64,000 nucleotides of DNA from Eutreptiella sp. 'Long Island Sound 2002' (GCA_964036045.1 OZ038382.1:10344235-10408234); one strand, 5' to 3'; numbered from the stretch's first letter, positions 1-12,133 are shown. Notes: generated by a model not told the origin, from the sequence alone. A program made the numbers and translations.

Positions 1-181
1 GGTTGGTGCTTACCCGACAGTTGTTTGGTAGGCATGGCATTTATCGCACGCATCGGCCTGGTTCCCTATGCGTGAAGAAAATGCTACGCAGAAGCAAAAG
101 CTCGAGGTATTGCAGGTCCAGCACACCTATTTGTTGTAGATGTTGTTGCTGCTGCCCATGTAATCACCATGCCGCCCAGCA

Positions 182-1218
182 ATGTGCGTGGTCTTGCAAC
201 CCCTTTGTGAGCACTCCCAACTCTTGCTCCTCCAACGACGCCCTAGCACCTTCTTCTCGCACATGCATCAGGTCGCGGATGCTCAGCTACAGCTACAGCT
301 GCAACAGAAGCAGCAGCTTGCAGGCCAACAACAACAGCAACTGTCCCAATTGTTGGAGTTTTATCAACAGCTGCAACAGCAACTTGCGCAGCAGCCACAG
401 CAAATTTGCCTTCAGCATCAGTATCAGACACTCAAGCAGTTGGGTGCTGGGGGGCAGGGCACAGTTTGGCTGGTGGATTTACTCTCCACTGCAGCCCCGG
501 AACATGCAGCACTGAAAAAGGTGCCTTGCAAGTCTTTCAATCAAATCAATGAGGCCTTGAAAGAGGCCAAGTGCCTGTCCCAATTTAATCATTGCAACAT
601 CATCGGCTGTAAAGGCTTCTTCGTGGAAGCGCATGAGCAACACTGCAACTTATGCATGTGCATGGAATATTGTCAGAACGGGACCATCGAGGACCACGTT
701 GGCCTGCATGGCCGGCCCAACAATAAGTGTGCCATCACGTGGGCACATCAAGTCGCGAGTGTGTTGGTTTACCTGCACAAGCAGGGGCTGATCCATCGCG
801 ACTTGAAGATGGCCAACGTTCTGTTGGATGCCCGGTTGATGTGCAAAGTGGCGGATTTTGGCCTGTTGTGTGGTCAGGCCGAAGCATCGCAGATCAGGGA
901 CATCCTGGGAACGCCAGCCCACTTTGCCCCTGAGCTCCTGAGCTCCTGATGGGGTTGGCGTACAATGAAAAGGTGGATGTCTGGGCTTTGGGGTTCTTGA
1001 TGTATATGGTAATGACGAAGGAGCCGCGGTGGATCAACGACCAGCTGAGGCTGTCTGAGAACCCCGCTGCCATCCTACAGCAGGTGCAGTCACATATGAG
1101 CAGGCTGGGCTACAACACCACATTCGTCAATTTAATGTGCAATTTGATGGCACGTGTGTCTGATGATAGGCCAAGTGCCGAAGGAGCCCTGGCAGCTATT
1201 GCCCTCATAGGTCACTAG
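182..1218 (+). pseudogene. NEK-like protein kinase, frameshifted
   Basis: The first frame (182-949) has a glutamine-rich stretch (about residues 33-85) followed by a protein kinase domain. Visible motifs are the glycine loop GAGGQGTV, the ATP-binding lysine in ALKK, the catalytic loop HRDLKMANVLL, ADFG and APELL. The frame ends just after APELL because an 8-bp tandem duplication (gagctcct at 932-939 and 940-947) shifts it into a stop. The C-lobe continues in another frame from 949, including DVWALGF, to 1218. The second copy at 3226-3556 lacks the 8 bp and reads straight through, so this is a lesion and not a splice site. The motifs fit a Ser/Thr kinase, most like NEK, but the subfamily is inferred by eye. 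A short open stretch in the same frame near 68-136 could be an upstream exon. The start at 182 is simply the first ATG after a stop. Confidence 0.8.
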
Positions 1219-3227
1219 GTAGGCCAGGCCATACCAATTACACAGGGCTCCAGTGTGACCGTCGTACTCTTTCCTGCCTCTAGCCCGCAGTGCTGGTGCC
1301 AATCATCAGGGATGTCACCAAGACACAAAATGCAGTTCCCTGGAACATTGGAGCATCAGTGTGTTGTCTTTGCAATCAAGTCCAATTTGTGTCTTGTCCT
1401 GCATCCGTTGCATCCATTGCATCTGTTGCAGTTGCTGCTTGTGGATCAATGGACAGGTCGCACAAGACAGGCAATATGGTACCACTCACATAAGGCTCAA
1501 GTGTGGGCCTTATACTCTTCTTCTGATTCCAGCCACTGGTGCTGGTGCCGGTCCTGAGGAATGTTGCGAAGACAGAACCCGCAATTCCTTGCAACCTTGG
1601 AATATTAGTTTGTAAAATGTCGTCCAAGTGTGTATTGACACCGAGTATGTACAGTTTGTATGCGTTGGGGCGTGCCTACTGTCGCAAGAGCAAGAATGCA
1701 GGGATTTCTCAGACATTTGAGCCTTAGGTGTGCATGCGTACGGCTCTATGCACATTTGTACACAGTTGAAACAGGAATGGGACTGCTCCGAGGTGTGTTT
1801 CCATGTTTTCCGACTCTTGAGTCGTAAAGTAGCTCCCACATCCATAATTGCACCCAAACCACTCTCGACTGCCGCCATTGGTTGCCTGCCCGCTGCCATT
1901 GGTCAATGGCTGACCATTCAGTCCATTTTCAGAGGTGTCTATAAACAACGGCCTGTTTCCTTGGTCTGCTGCCCCCCCCGCCCCCCCCCCCCCCGGTTCT
2001 GCCCTTCTCCTTCTTTAAGGTCACCCATGGTGGAGTGGACAGCCACATTTCAGCCCCTTCTGCCTCCTGCAGTCTCCGGTCCGAAGGGCTGGAAGAAAAT
2101 GTTCCCAAGAAACACCACAAAGTGTGGTGTTCTTCAGAAGATGTGACTGACACTTTTCTAAACTCAAACCAGCGCCCCCTTTTTTTCCCCAGCCCCACAT
2201 CCGTTGCTTCTGCAATCGTATGGGGATCAGGTATTTTTGTTATGACATTCCACCTCCAGTCTGTATGAACCAGTGTGCCCCGTCATCTAATGGATGCTGC
2301 TGAATTTCATATGGGGTTCGAGCAGGGCAATCTTTACCCTCAGTGTGTGGAGTTGAGCATGCCTTCCCACCTTATGCAGCCTCTTTGCTGCTACAGTCTG
2401 TGGTGGGCAAGTGCACATGGCATGCCAAAAATGGTGTGCTGCCTTCAAATAGTGGCGCTCTGCAGTCAGAACAAGGGCTGCGCATTGTTGTGAGTCAACC
2501 CCTCACACCCCACCCTGTGCAGATCATGCTTTGCTTGCGCATTGGGGGCTGTTGTGAGTCTCACAGCGCCTCCACCCCCTTGTGCAGACAATGCATTGCC
2601 CAAAAGCCATCAGCACTTGTTTCTGTCAATTTCAAACCAAGGCTGTTGCTTTTTCAAGTGATGATGCATTGCAGGGTTGCTTATTCAAATAATGCTATCG
2701 TTTTTTTCACTTGTGTTTTTGGTGTGTTGGCTCTCGGTCTCTGCAGGGGGGGGGGGGGGGGGCAACTTCTACAGGGGGCGGGGGAATTTTATGGTGGGAT
2801 AGTTTTGTGGGAACATTTTGTCTTTAAGAAAGGTGGCTAAATTTTCCCCTGGCGAAATTGAAGGTCACGGGCGGTGCATTGCAGGGTGCTTTTGATGTCC
2901 TTGAGCCATCCATTTACTGCAATGGCGCATGACAAGCTGCAGCCCTAGCACCTCCATGCCTTTTGATGCTTTTTGGGTGTTACCCTCAAGTTTGCATCAA
3001 TGGACATTATTCCACTTTGTGGGAAGCTCCATGACCCCTTGTTGAAGCGCATTTTAGGCGCATCATTTTTCTGCCTTCATTGCACTGTGGTAGTTCCATG
3101 AATTTTCTGAGCCCAACCGCTTCCGGTGGAATTAAGTGACCAGATGGTATGATGGTGGCTTGTGGCTATGCACTCCTGCTGCAAGCTTTGCATGTTAGGG
3201 TGTGTGTGAGGCAGTTGGAGCTTTTGG
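889..3227 (+). repeat. Duplication unit 1 (kinase C-lobe plus downstream DNA)
   Basis: Bases 889-2218 match 3235-4556 and bases 2219 to about 3227 match 5209 to about 6218, with few differences. The arrangement is a tandem duplication of a roughly 3-kb unit in which this first copy lacks 652 bp that lie at 4557-5208 in the second. The repeat starts inside the kinase activation segment at a shared gcagatcag. Outside the kinase part the unit has no recognisable gene. It carries a C-rich run near 1971-1994 and a G-run near 2747-2762. Confidence 0.85.
1247..1640 (+). repeat. Degenerate ~240-bp internal tandem duplication
   Basis: Bases near 1247-1400 and 1490-1640 share an ordered series of short matches: ctc(c/a)agtgtg, a tactctt tract, gtgctggtgcc, gacacaaaat or gacagaaccc, ggaa(c/t)att and caagt. 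This indicates an old duplication with a period near 240 bp. The same pair recurs in the second unit at about 3588-3975. No coding function is supported. Confidence 0.5.
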
Positions 3228-3556
3228 AAGAATTGCAGATCAGAGGCATCCTGGGAACGCCAGCCCACTTTGCCCCTGAGCTCCTGATGGGGTTGGCGTA
3301 CAACGAAAACGTGGATGTCTGGGCCTTGGGGTTCTTGATGTATATGGTAAAGACAAAGAAGCCCCGGTACATCAACGACCATCTGAGGCTGTCTGAGAAC
3401 CCCGCTGCCATCCTACAGCAGGTGCAGTTACATATGAGCAGGCTGGGCTACAACACCACATTCGTCAATTTAATGTGCAATTTGATGGCACGTGTGTCTG
3501 ATGATAGACCAAGTGCCGAAGGAGCCCTGGCAGCTATAGCCCTCATAGGTCATTAG
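3226..3556 (+). pseudogene. Kinase C-lobe fragment (duplicate)
   Basis: This copy holds only the part of the kinase after the activation loop: GTPAHFAPELL, DVWALGFLMYM and the helical C-lobe ending RPSAEGALAAIALIGH. It is about 95% identical by eye to the C-lobe at 898-1218 and is not frameshifted. It has no N-lobe, no HRD and no DFG, so it cannot be an active kinase. The frame is open upstream to an ATG at 3149, but residues before about 3235 come from unrelated repeat DNA (the end of duplication unit 1). The fragment is best read as a duplication by-product. Confidence 0.8.
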
Positions 3557-6218
3557 GTCGGCCAGGCCATACCAATTACACAGGGCTCCAGTGTGACCGT
3601 CGTACTCTTTCCTGCCTCTAGCCCGCAGTGCTAGTGCCAATCATCAGGGATGTCACCAAGACACAAAATGCAGTTCCCTGGAACATTGGAGCATCAGTGT
3701 GTTGTCTTTGCAATCAAGTCCAATTTGTGTCTTGTCCTGCATCCGTTGCATCCATTGCATCTGTTGCAGTTGCTGCTTGTGGATCAATGGACAGGTCGCA
3801 CAAGACAGGCAATATGGTACCACTCACATAAGGCTCAAGTGTGGGCCTTATACTCTTCTTCTGATTCCAGCCACTGGTGCTGGTGCCGGTCCTGAGGAAT
3901 GTTGCGAAGACAGGACCCGCAATTCCTTGCTACCTTGGAATATTAGTTTGTAAAATGTCGTCCAAGTGTGTATTGACACCGAGTATGTACAGTTTGTATG
4001 CGTTGGGGCGTGCCTACTGTCGCAAGAGCAAGAATGCAGGGATTTCTCAGACATTTGAGCCTTAGGTGTGCATGCGTACGGCTCTATGCACATTTGTACA
4101 CAGTTGAAACAGGAATGGGACTGCTCCGAGGTGTGTTTCCATGTTTTCCGACTCTTGAGTCGTAAAGTAGCTCCCACATCCATAATTGCACCCAAACCAC
4201 TCTCGACTGCCGCCATTGGTTGCCTGCCTGCTGCCATTGATCAATGGCTGATCATTCAGTCCATTTTCAGAGGTGTCTATAAACAACGGCCTGTTTCCTT
4301 GCTCTGCTGCCCCCCCCGCCCCCCCCCCCCCCGGTTCTGCCCTTCTCCTTCTTTAAGGTCACCCATGGTGGAGTGGACAGCCACATTTCAGCCCCTTCTT
4401 CCTCCTGCAGTCTCCGGTCCGAAGGGCTGGAAGAAAATGTTCCCAAGAAACACCACAAAGTGTGGTGTTCTTCAGAAGATGTGACTGACACTTTTCTAAA
4501 CTCAAACCAGCGCCCCCTTTTTTTCCCCAGCCCCACATCCGTTGCTTCTGCAATCGAATCCTCAGAATGGCTGACAGTGTGTACTGCCGGGGTATTCAGT
4601 CTGCCAGTACCACCCATGATTGTAACCCCCCTCCAGCTATCTGTCTATGAAAGCAAAAGTGGACATTCACAAAAGAAGGGCTCTTCACGCTGCACTACTA
4701 CAGTAAATGGAGAGACCCACTAAGTCAAGCCGATGTCCTACATGCATCTGGCTTTGCTTGACTGTGATTTTCAGACAACATGAGGCATCTACATTGGCGA
4801 GGTCTGTGCACTGAGAACCCCTGCAAAATCCCTCACTCAGTGTCTGCAGCCCGGCAACCTATGGGGACTGGCTATCAGGGGTTACACATTGGCCCCCCCA
4901 AGGGTTTGTCTCAAGGCCATCCTCTCTCAAGGTCTGTGATATGAGAGGCAATAGATATCTTGTTGCTATGGGTTGTGAAGGCGACTTCTTCATTCAGCAG
5001 GTTTCCCTGCAGACAAGTAATTATTCTGTGAAGCAAGCCTTCTGTGTATTTTAAAATTGCCTGGGCCATAACACAATGGTTCATCTAAGTACATTTCATA
5101 TCACATTGCAATTGATTCTTGCTCTTTTGCAGGAATTTTGGGTCTGTACCTGCTTGTGCTTTTAGCTGCATATCCAGTCTCCTTGGCTTTTCAGATGAAA
5201 AGTTTGCATATGGGGATCAGGTTTTTTTGTTATGACATTCCACCTCCAGTCTGTATGAACCAGTGTGCCCCGTCATCTAATGGATGCTGCTGAATTTCAT
5301 ATGGGGTTCGGGCAGGGCAATCTTTACCCTCAGTGTGTGGAGTTGAGCATGCCTTCCCACCTTATGCAGCCTCTTTGCTGCTACAGTCTGTGGTGGGCAA
5401 GTGCACATGGCATGCCAAAAATGGTGTGATGCCTTCAAATAGTGGCGCTCTGCAGTCAGAACAAGGGCTGCGCATTGTTGTGAGTCAACCCCTCACACCC
5501 CACCCTGTGCAGATCATGCTTTGCTTGCGCATTGGGGGCTGTTGTGAGTCTCACAGCCCCTCCACCCCCTTGTGCAGACAATGCATTGCCCAAAAGCCAT
5601 CAGCACTTGTTTCTGTCAATTTCAAACCAAGGCTGTTGCTTTTTCAAGTGATGATGCATTGCAGGGTTGCTTATTCAAATAATGCTATCGTTTTTTTCAC
5701 TTGTGTTTTTGGTGTGTTGGCTCTCAGTCTCTGCCGGAAGGGGGGGGGTGGGGCAACTTCTACAGGGGGCGGGGGAATTTTATGGTGGGATAGTTTTGTG
5801 GGAACATTTTGTCTTTAAGAAAGGTGGCTAAATTTTCCCCTGGCGAAATTGAAGGTCACGGGCGGTGCATTGCAGGGTGCTTTTGATGTCCTTGAGCCAT
5901 CCATTTACTGCAATGGCGCATGACAAGCTGCAGCCCTAGCACCTCCATGCCTTTTGATGCTTTTTGGGTGTTACCCTCAAGTTTGCATCAATGGACATTA
6001 TTCCACTTTGTGGGAAGCTCCATGACCCCTTGTTGAAGCGCATTTTAGGCGCATCATTTTTCTGCCTTCATTGCACTGTGGTAGTTCCATGAATTTTCTG
6101 AGCCCAACCGCTTCCGACGGAATTAAGTGACCAGATGGTATGGTGGTGGCTTGTGGCTATGCACTCCTGCTGCAAGCTTTGCATGTCAGGGTGTGTGTGA
6201 GGCAGTTGGAGCTTTGGG
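3235..6218 (+). repeat. Duplication unit 2
   Basis: This is the second copy of the unit, in the order kinase C-lobe, repeat part 1 (3235-4556), 652 bp absent from copy 1 (4557-5208), repeat part 2 (5209 to about 6218). After 6218 it diverges from what follows copy 1. Beyond the C-lobe fragment I see no gene in it. Confidence 0.85.
4557..5208. other. Segment deleted from duplication unit 1
   Basis: The 652 bp sit between the two halves of unit 2. The corresponding junction in unit 1 is a clean join at 2218/2219. There is no open frame of note and no repeat within it. It is probably the ancestral state, lost from unit 1 by deletion. Confidence 0.6.
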
Positions 6219-7090
6219 ATTCCCAGGGGTGGCAAAGTTCCCTCTCTACATCATCGCCGAAATAATCCCCATACAAAAGCCAACCCCCTTGTATGCTGAA
6301 GGTGACTGTGTTGCAACCTTCAGTTTATAAGAGCTGTTGCTGATGCGTCGATTCATCACCTGTCTGTCAGGATTTCTTGCAATTATTCACATACCGCAAT
6401 ATCCACAGTGTTATCACCTGGTGTTATACATGCTGCAGCACAGGGCGTCTTTGCTCCAGCCACTGCCCTCTTTGTGCTGAAGCCCCAGGTACAAGCACAT
6501 TCAATACTTTCCTAGGTTTGCTGTCTTGGGCAGTGCTGGGCAGGGCAACCTTTCCCCTTAGTGTGTGGGGTAGAATCTCCCTCCCCAGGTAGTTGTATTC
6601 TGAAGATGGCTGTATTTGAATTTCCAAGGCTGTTTGCATTGATGTGTCACCTTTGCTGCCAGTAGTTGTGATATTCGGTATTGGGAAAATTTGTTTCACA
6701 TCCCACGTGTATTTCTGCTCAAAGGTGTAATCATTTGGTGTTACATAGGCTGCAGTCCATGGCCCTCCTGCTTCAGCCCCCTGCAAGTTTTGTTCTGAAG
6801 CCTCGCAGACAAGCACATTCATTGCTTGTCTTATCTTCGCTGTCCTGGATGGGCAGGGCAACCCTTCCCCTCACTGCGTCCATGTGTGGGGTCTATTCTG
6901 CCTCCCGACCACCACCTTTCCAATGCAGCAGCCTCTCTGCCCATACTATCGTCTATAGGGGGCTGATGCACATGGCATACAGAGCACAGTGGGCCACAAG
7001 GCTGCCCTCAAGCGTTGTCCAAACAACATCAGAATGGTTTCGCTGTGCATTGCAGGGTTGCTTGCTTCAAAGGTATTATGTTGCGTAATG
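6219..7090. repeat. Diverged repeats related to duplication unit part 2
   Basis: Bases about 6390-6600 and 6680-6900 share an ordered set of phrases: tggtgttaca, gctgcag, tctgaagcc, acaagcacattca, gctgtc, gggcagggcaacc, tgtgtgggg. They look like old tandem copies with a period near 300 bp. The phrases gggcaa, gtgtgg, gcagcctctctgc and gcacatggcat also occur in order at 2310-2420 and 5300-5420, so these are distant members of the same repeat. No gene is seen. Confidence 0.45.
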
Positions 7091-7264
7091 TTATGTCTGG
7101 TACCACATTGCTCTGTGGGACAGTCGTAGCATTGGCTAGCTCTGATCCTTGATTCGGAACGATCTCTTGAGTGAACCCTGGACTCTGCACCAGCTTGCCA
7201 TAAAAAGGATTACGTCCTTTTTATCTTTGCATTTTGGTGTTTTCGCCATTTCTACACATTTGTG

Positions 7265-8190
7265 CAGAATCAGACAAGAGCAAATAAACAAGTTTCGGAA
7301 ACTTCAATTTTTGAGCTGCCCGAGGTGAAAAACTGCATTAGCAGGGTCTGTACCAATCTGTTGGACCCCCCCCCCCCCCGCCACACACCCAGTACCCAAA
7401 CAGGATAAAAGCGACAGTAATACTGCCCAAAGCATGCTTCGCACACTTTGGATGATCATTGTGAGTGGTCACAATATCAAAAAAATCAGTTTCAGAAACT
7501 GTCATTTTTGAGCTGCCCAGGATGAAAAATCATTTTAGCAGGTTGGTTGTGTACCTATCTTTGGAAGACAACCCCTAGACACACACAGTCAATACACAAC
7601 TAGGGTAGGCAACACATAAAAACTGGTTGAAACACGCTTTGCGTGGCTTGGATGTTCATTGTGAATGGTCACGGTATCAAATCAACAAGGTTCAGAATAT
7701 TCAATTTGTGGATGGTCATTGTGAGTGGTCACAGCATAAATCATCAACAAGGTTCAAAAACCTTGATTTGTGAGCTGCTGAGGGTGGAAAACTGCCTAAG
7801 CAGGTTGTATGTTGTGTCCTAATGTTTCGGAAAACACCTCACCTTTACACACAAAAAGTGCCCAAGTAGGGTGAAACATATTTTATTGAATGCCTAAAAC
7901 ATCTTTCACCAAGCTTGGATTGTTGTTGTGAGTGGCCAAGTATCAGATAAGCAAGTATTGGAATCGTCATTTTTGCAACTGCCCAGGGTAGAAATCTCCA
8001 GAAGTAGGTTGTGTACCAATATTTTGCAAAACAATCCTCCCTACACACACACCCAAGACCCAAAATAGGGTAGAACACGCGTAAGTACTGCCAAATGCAT
8101 GCTTCACACAGCTTTGATGATCGTCGTCAAGTGTCACTGTATCAAAACAGTAAGCTTCGGAAACTTCGAGGTTTGAGCTGCCTACCAATT
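7265..8190 (+). repeat. ~200-bp degenerate tandem array, about five units
   Basis: Each unit carries in order: a 'gagctgcc' phrase with 'gtgaaaaactgc' or a variant, 'agcaggttg', 'gtacc', a cacaca tract, 'acccaa', 'aggatgaa' or 'agggt', 'gcatgcttc', 'ttgga', 'tgatc' with 'ttgtgagtggtcac', and 'tatcaa'. The gagctgcc-like phrase falls near 7313, 7512, 7770, 7977 and 8174. The intervals are about 200 bp, except one enlarged to 258 bp by a partial extra copy of the 'gtcattgtgagtggtcac' part. Units are perhaps 70-80% alike. No coding potential is seen. Confidence 0.7.
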
Positions 8191-9555
8191 CTTTGCTGAG
8201 CTTTCGGCGTCGTATCCACTATAGCTAGAACTACAAGGGTGCTTGTGGGGGTGAATGTCGCTGCGCAGCGTCTTTGTATGTAAAATTGTTTCCATCTGCA
8301 CCAGTCGCTGAATTTCCTAAGCTGCACAGACCAACAGAGACAAGAATAGCGCGGATCTGCCTCAATTGAGCCTTAGTCTGTTTTTTATTGGAAACGGTAG
8401 CACACTCTGTTGGCTCCGGCTGCGTTTCCACGCCTTGTTTGCCCAACGGAGACCAAAGGAAAATTGACTGACCTCAAATTACGGAACATTCTCAACATTC
8501 CTCGTCATTACATAATCAGCAAAAATGAACCGTGGATGAAGCAGAATGAAACTTTTGTGCGGCGTCAGAGCACCCTCATTGCAAAAAGTAGTCGATGGGG
8601 CAAGGCTGCAGCATTTGAAGGAATTGCAAGGGTCTCAGACCTACACCCTTGAGTCCTGGCGACCAGTGCCTTGACGCTCTTGAAGAAACAACTGGTAGTA
8701 AATTGAGGGTGCCGGCGGCTGGTGCCCATGAAAATATTCTTTCATCTGGGCTAAGCACGAACGCATGTGACCACCAACCTGTCGAGGAGGGCACGCGCAC
8801 GGCTTGGGCACTGTAAATGAGGAGCAGACTTCCAAGGTCGGCACTTCTGGGCTGGCCCTACCGCAGGAGGGGGGATCGGCGGATTGACCCTGGAACGTGG
8901 CCGATGATGGCCGTAAAAGGCTCGATCTCTTTTCTCCATAGGTCTGTTCCTGTCCTTCTCATTTTTTCTGTCTGGTTTGAACAAACAATTTGTCAACAGC
9001 ACATAAATTTGGGGTGCTTCTCCATTAAACCCTTTTGTGTATGCATGAACAAAAGGATGGGTTGGTTCCCTTTTATTATGACTGGAATCAAAACCTCTGG
9101 ACTCACATAAAAAGTCCTAATCGCCTTTGTCGTCGCGTCATGCCTCCGCAATCTTTTTGGGTTCCCACTTCCACCCCTCGATGACTCGACCCGCCAAGAA
9201 TTTTCGAGGTCCAATAAGGTAAAATGACCACTTTTCAGTCCAGTGACAAGTTGTGGGTCCAGTTGTTCCAATTTTTAAAATACACAGAAAAACAACACAA
9301 AAACCTTGCCTTTTTGTTTGCAAAATGTTTCTTGGCCCTGCAAAATGTTTTCTTTCCATTTTCATACAAAAACCTTGCTTTTTTTTGTTTTTGAAATATT
9401 TTTCTTGGCCCTGCATGATGTTTTCCTTCCCTTTCTTACCTTGCCCTGAGGCACCCACGCACTGAGACAAGCTGCAAGGCTGCAAAACTGTGTCGCAGTT
9501 TTTTTGTTTCTCTGGGATTGTCGTGTTGAGGAACACACTTCTCTTACACTTGTCC
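8191..9555. other. Intergenic DNA, no gene recognised
   Basis: Short open frames occur on both strands but none has a recognisable domain. Two imperfect ~65-bp direct copies at about 9300-9362 and 9365-9428 share the phrases aaaaccttgc, ttttttg and cttggccctgca. They are T-rich and may lie in the 3' flank of the adjacent transposase gene on the minus strand. Confidence 0.5.
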
Positions 9556-11378
9556 TTAAGAGCTTGAGCGGTATGACACATAGACTGTGGGGACAAAGTC
9601 TCCTTCGGAGTCGGAACTGTGTTCCACGCCTTTGGGGGGGGGGGCTGGGGGTTCTGGGTCTGCGTGCGCCACTGCACTGTCGTCTGGGGGGGGGTCCTGC
9701 CGTGCCCTCTTTGCCCTTGGTTGTTGGTGCTGTGGCAAGGCCCGAGGCCTTACACGTCGTGCTTGGCGCCTTGCTGCAGGCCTTTCCTTGTTCCTCTCCT
9801 GTTCTTTTTCAAAATTGGCCGCAGCTTCTCTGAAAGACTGGGAAGTGACAAAACCACCAAGCCTCATGTTCCATGGGTCATGCCGAGTCGCCATGTTGAT
9901 TGCTCGACTAGTGGCTTGGCACTGGAAATCTACCTTCTGAACTCTCTGGGGAGATGCTTCAAGTGAGGGTAGCACAGCTTCAGCAGCAGGTTCTGCAGCA
10001 GGTTCTGCAGCAGATAGAGGCGGTGCTTGATAGGCCAGACGACACGGATCCAAGCTGGCAAGAAAATTTTCCGGGGAGAATGGAGCGATGCCTGCCCTCC
10101 TGAACCCACTCATGATGACACTAGGGGTGACACACTGCATCCAAGACTCAGTGACAAATTTCACAAACAGAGAGGGTGTGATGCTCTTGCCTCTGTTCTT
10201 CGCGCGCCAGTCGCGCTGTCTTTTTTTCAACGCTGCCTTGAAAGGCTTAAAAACACTCAAGTTCAGAGGTTGGACCACATCAGTCAAGTGGCTAGGGAGC
10301 GCCACAAGGTGCACTCTTAACTTTACAGCATCCTCAATGATGGCTCTTGTTAAATGGGTTTTGCTGCCATCCACAATGAGGACCATAGCCTTATGGGGGT
10401 TTGCGCTTGGGTTGGTGAGGGAGGCAAACTCCCTCAGCCACTCGATAAAAATGTCCTCTGAGGACCAGCCTGTTTTGGTGGCTTTCACTGAGATAGGGCA
10501 AGCCTCATGCTGAAACAGGTCTCCTCTGGTCAGCGCACTAGGCCACAACAGAGCAGGACGAACATATAAGCCATCAGCGCGTACACATGCCACCAGGGTC
10601 ACGTGGCGTCTGTCGTAGCCTCTCCTCCTAGCGCAAGTTTTAGTACCTCTTAGGACATACACTTTAAGGCTGCCTGTGTCGAAGTCAATGAACATGCCTG
10701 ACTCGTCTTCATTGAACACATACTGTGGGTCGTACCCCACTTTGGCGAGCGCTGGACTCAGGACTCGAGCGCAAGGCGACCAGACACCTCAGGGTGGCAA
10801 CGAAGGAAGAGGCGCCACCACTTGTCCATACTCTTGAGCGTCAGCGTCGTCGACGGCCTGTCATCTGTTCGCACGCTGTCATTGTACATCCTGGATGCCG
10901 CGCTGATGATGTTGTCCCTTGTGGGTGGCCTTCCTTGCTGGCGCTCTCGCTCCAACCATTCAACCAGCGCGCTCTCGTCCACCAAAGGCTTGGGCCCTCT
11001 GCGCTTGGGCTGCAAGGTGTCTCCCACACTGCAGAGACAGAAGATGAAGATGGCAGACATCAATGCAAGGTTAGATCGCAGAGACAAGTCTGTGCTCCGT
11101 GCTGTGGTGTACCTGTGGCGATCAACAGCGCGCTGTACATCTGAGCGGCTGACGGCGTGCTCCCTTGATGCTTGTCGCTGGCTCATCTGTCCAGCAATGG
11201 CAGCGGCGGCGGCCTTGATAACCTCACAGGCGTCCTTGGGAAGCGGGTAGATGCAGCACGGGGCGGCCTTGGGGCGTGGCGGCTTCCTTTGCTTCTGCTC
11301 AGGCCTTCGAGACCTCCTTCGCACCCTTGAGGTGACCTCCATGAGCCAGGCCTTGGCACGACCCTTCGCCGCCCGCAT
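9556..11378 (-). pseudogene. pogo/Tigger-like DDE transposase, frameshifted
   Basis: The N-terminal part (11378-10758) holds basic segments and helix-turn-helix-like DNA-binding and CENP-B-like regions, with GRPPTRDNI and WWRLFLRCHPEVSGR. The catalytic part (10740-9556) shows the DDE_1 pattern: first Asp in NEDESG, second in LIVDGSKTH, third in HLTDVVQPLNLSVFKPFK, then FRRAGIAPF. The C-terminus is proline-rich and acidic. The two parts lie in different frames that overlap near 10760, consistent with a one-step frameshift. A candidate intron of 57 nt (11085 down to 11029; GT at its start, AG after a pyrimidine tract) would remove 19 hydrophobic residues without changing frame. I found no terminal inverted repeats, so the element's ends are undefined. 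A diverged cut-and-paste transposase is the best reading. Confidence 0.8.
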
Positions 11379-12133
11379 CTAAATAGTTAAATAAATGGAA
11401 TCCATTTTAAAAACAAACAAACAGGCACTAATTGTTAATAAAAGCGTGCAAATCAGCGTGACACATCTCTTCTTGCCTGGCCTTGCTTCGGTCACCACCC
11501 CAAATCCGGTGCGATTCCGGTGCCCGGCAGAAGTGAGATTTCCCCAGCCACTAATGGAATGCAAGTGAGGGTGGATTTAAAATCAAAACTTTCATTGTTG
11601 ATCTACCTACATGTCCATATTTACCATCCAACAGTAATCGCAGCCGCCAGGCCCAATGCTAAATCTTTGGCCGCATAACTAGTCATTTTACCTTAACTCT
11701 CCCCTCCGGGAAGTGATTTCTCTCTTGAGCCGATGTCCTGAAACCTCAAATTCTTTGTTGTGATGCACACGGTTCTTGCACTTGTCATTTCCTAGTTGGG
11801 CTGTGACAGCAAATGGAAGAAGCTTATAATCTCCGTCTAGAGTGGTTTAGGATTTTCGAATCCAAATTGGATCGTCCTCTTCAAAAATGTGTGGTTGTTT
11901 TGGCCCTGATTCTGGACCTAAAGCAAGTCAGCCCGATGTTTGTCAATTAATTTACAGACAGTTTTGTGTGCTCATTTAATTTCGTCGAGGAACAACGAAA
12001 CATCTTTATAGGGGCGAGTATTATCAAGCGCCATGTTCCAGCAACACTTGATTTGCCCAAAGGCAATTTCTTTGGGGAAAGGCCGTACGTAGTATAGAGG
12101 CCTGTTCTGGTAGCCGCGAAGTAGTGCGAAGAA
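11379..12133. other. Intergenic DNA, no gene recognised
   Basis: This AT-richer stretch separates the transposase from the LTR of element E. It probably contains one end of the DNA transposon, but no matching inverted repeat was found. The short minus-strand frames around 11972-12207 run into the LTR and carry no domain. Confidence 0.5.

Noticed and set aside
3-515. 170-codon ORF overlapping the kinase start in another frame
   Set aside because: Cys/Ser/Arg-rich shadow of the glutamine-coding CAG/CAA stretch, with no domain.
7265-8190. CRISPR-like array
   Set aside because: Whole ~200-bp units are repeated with divergence; there are no short identical repeats with unique spacers, and the context is eukaryotic.
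9138-9677. 179-codon minus-strand ORF overlapping the transposase C-terminus
   Set aside because: Its reading comes from T-rich imperfect repeats and a shifted frame of the transposase tail; no domain was found.
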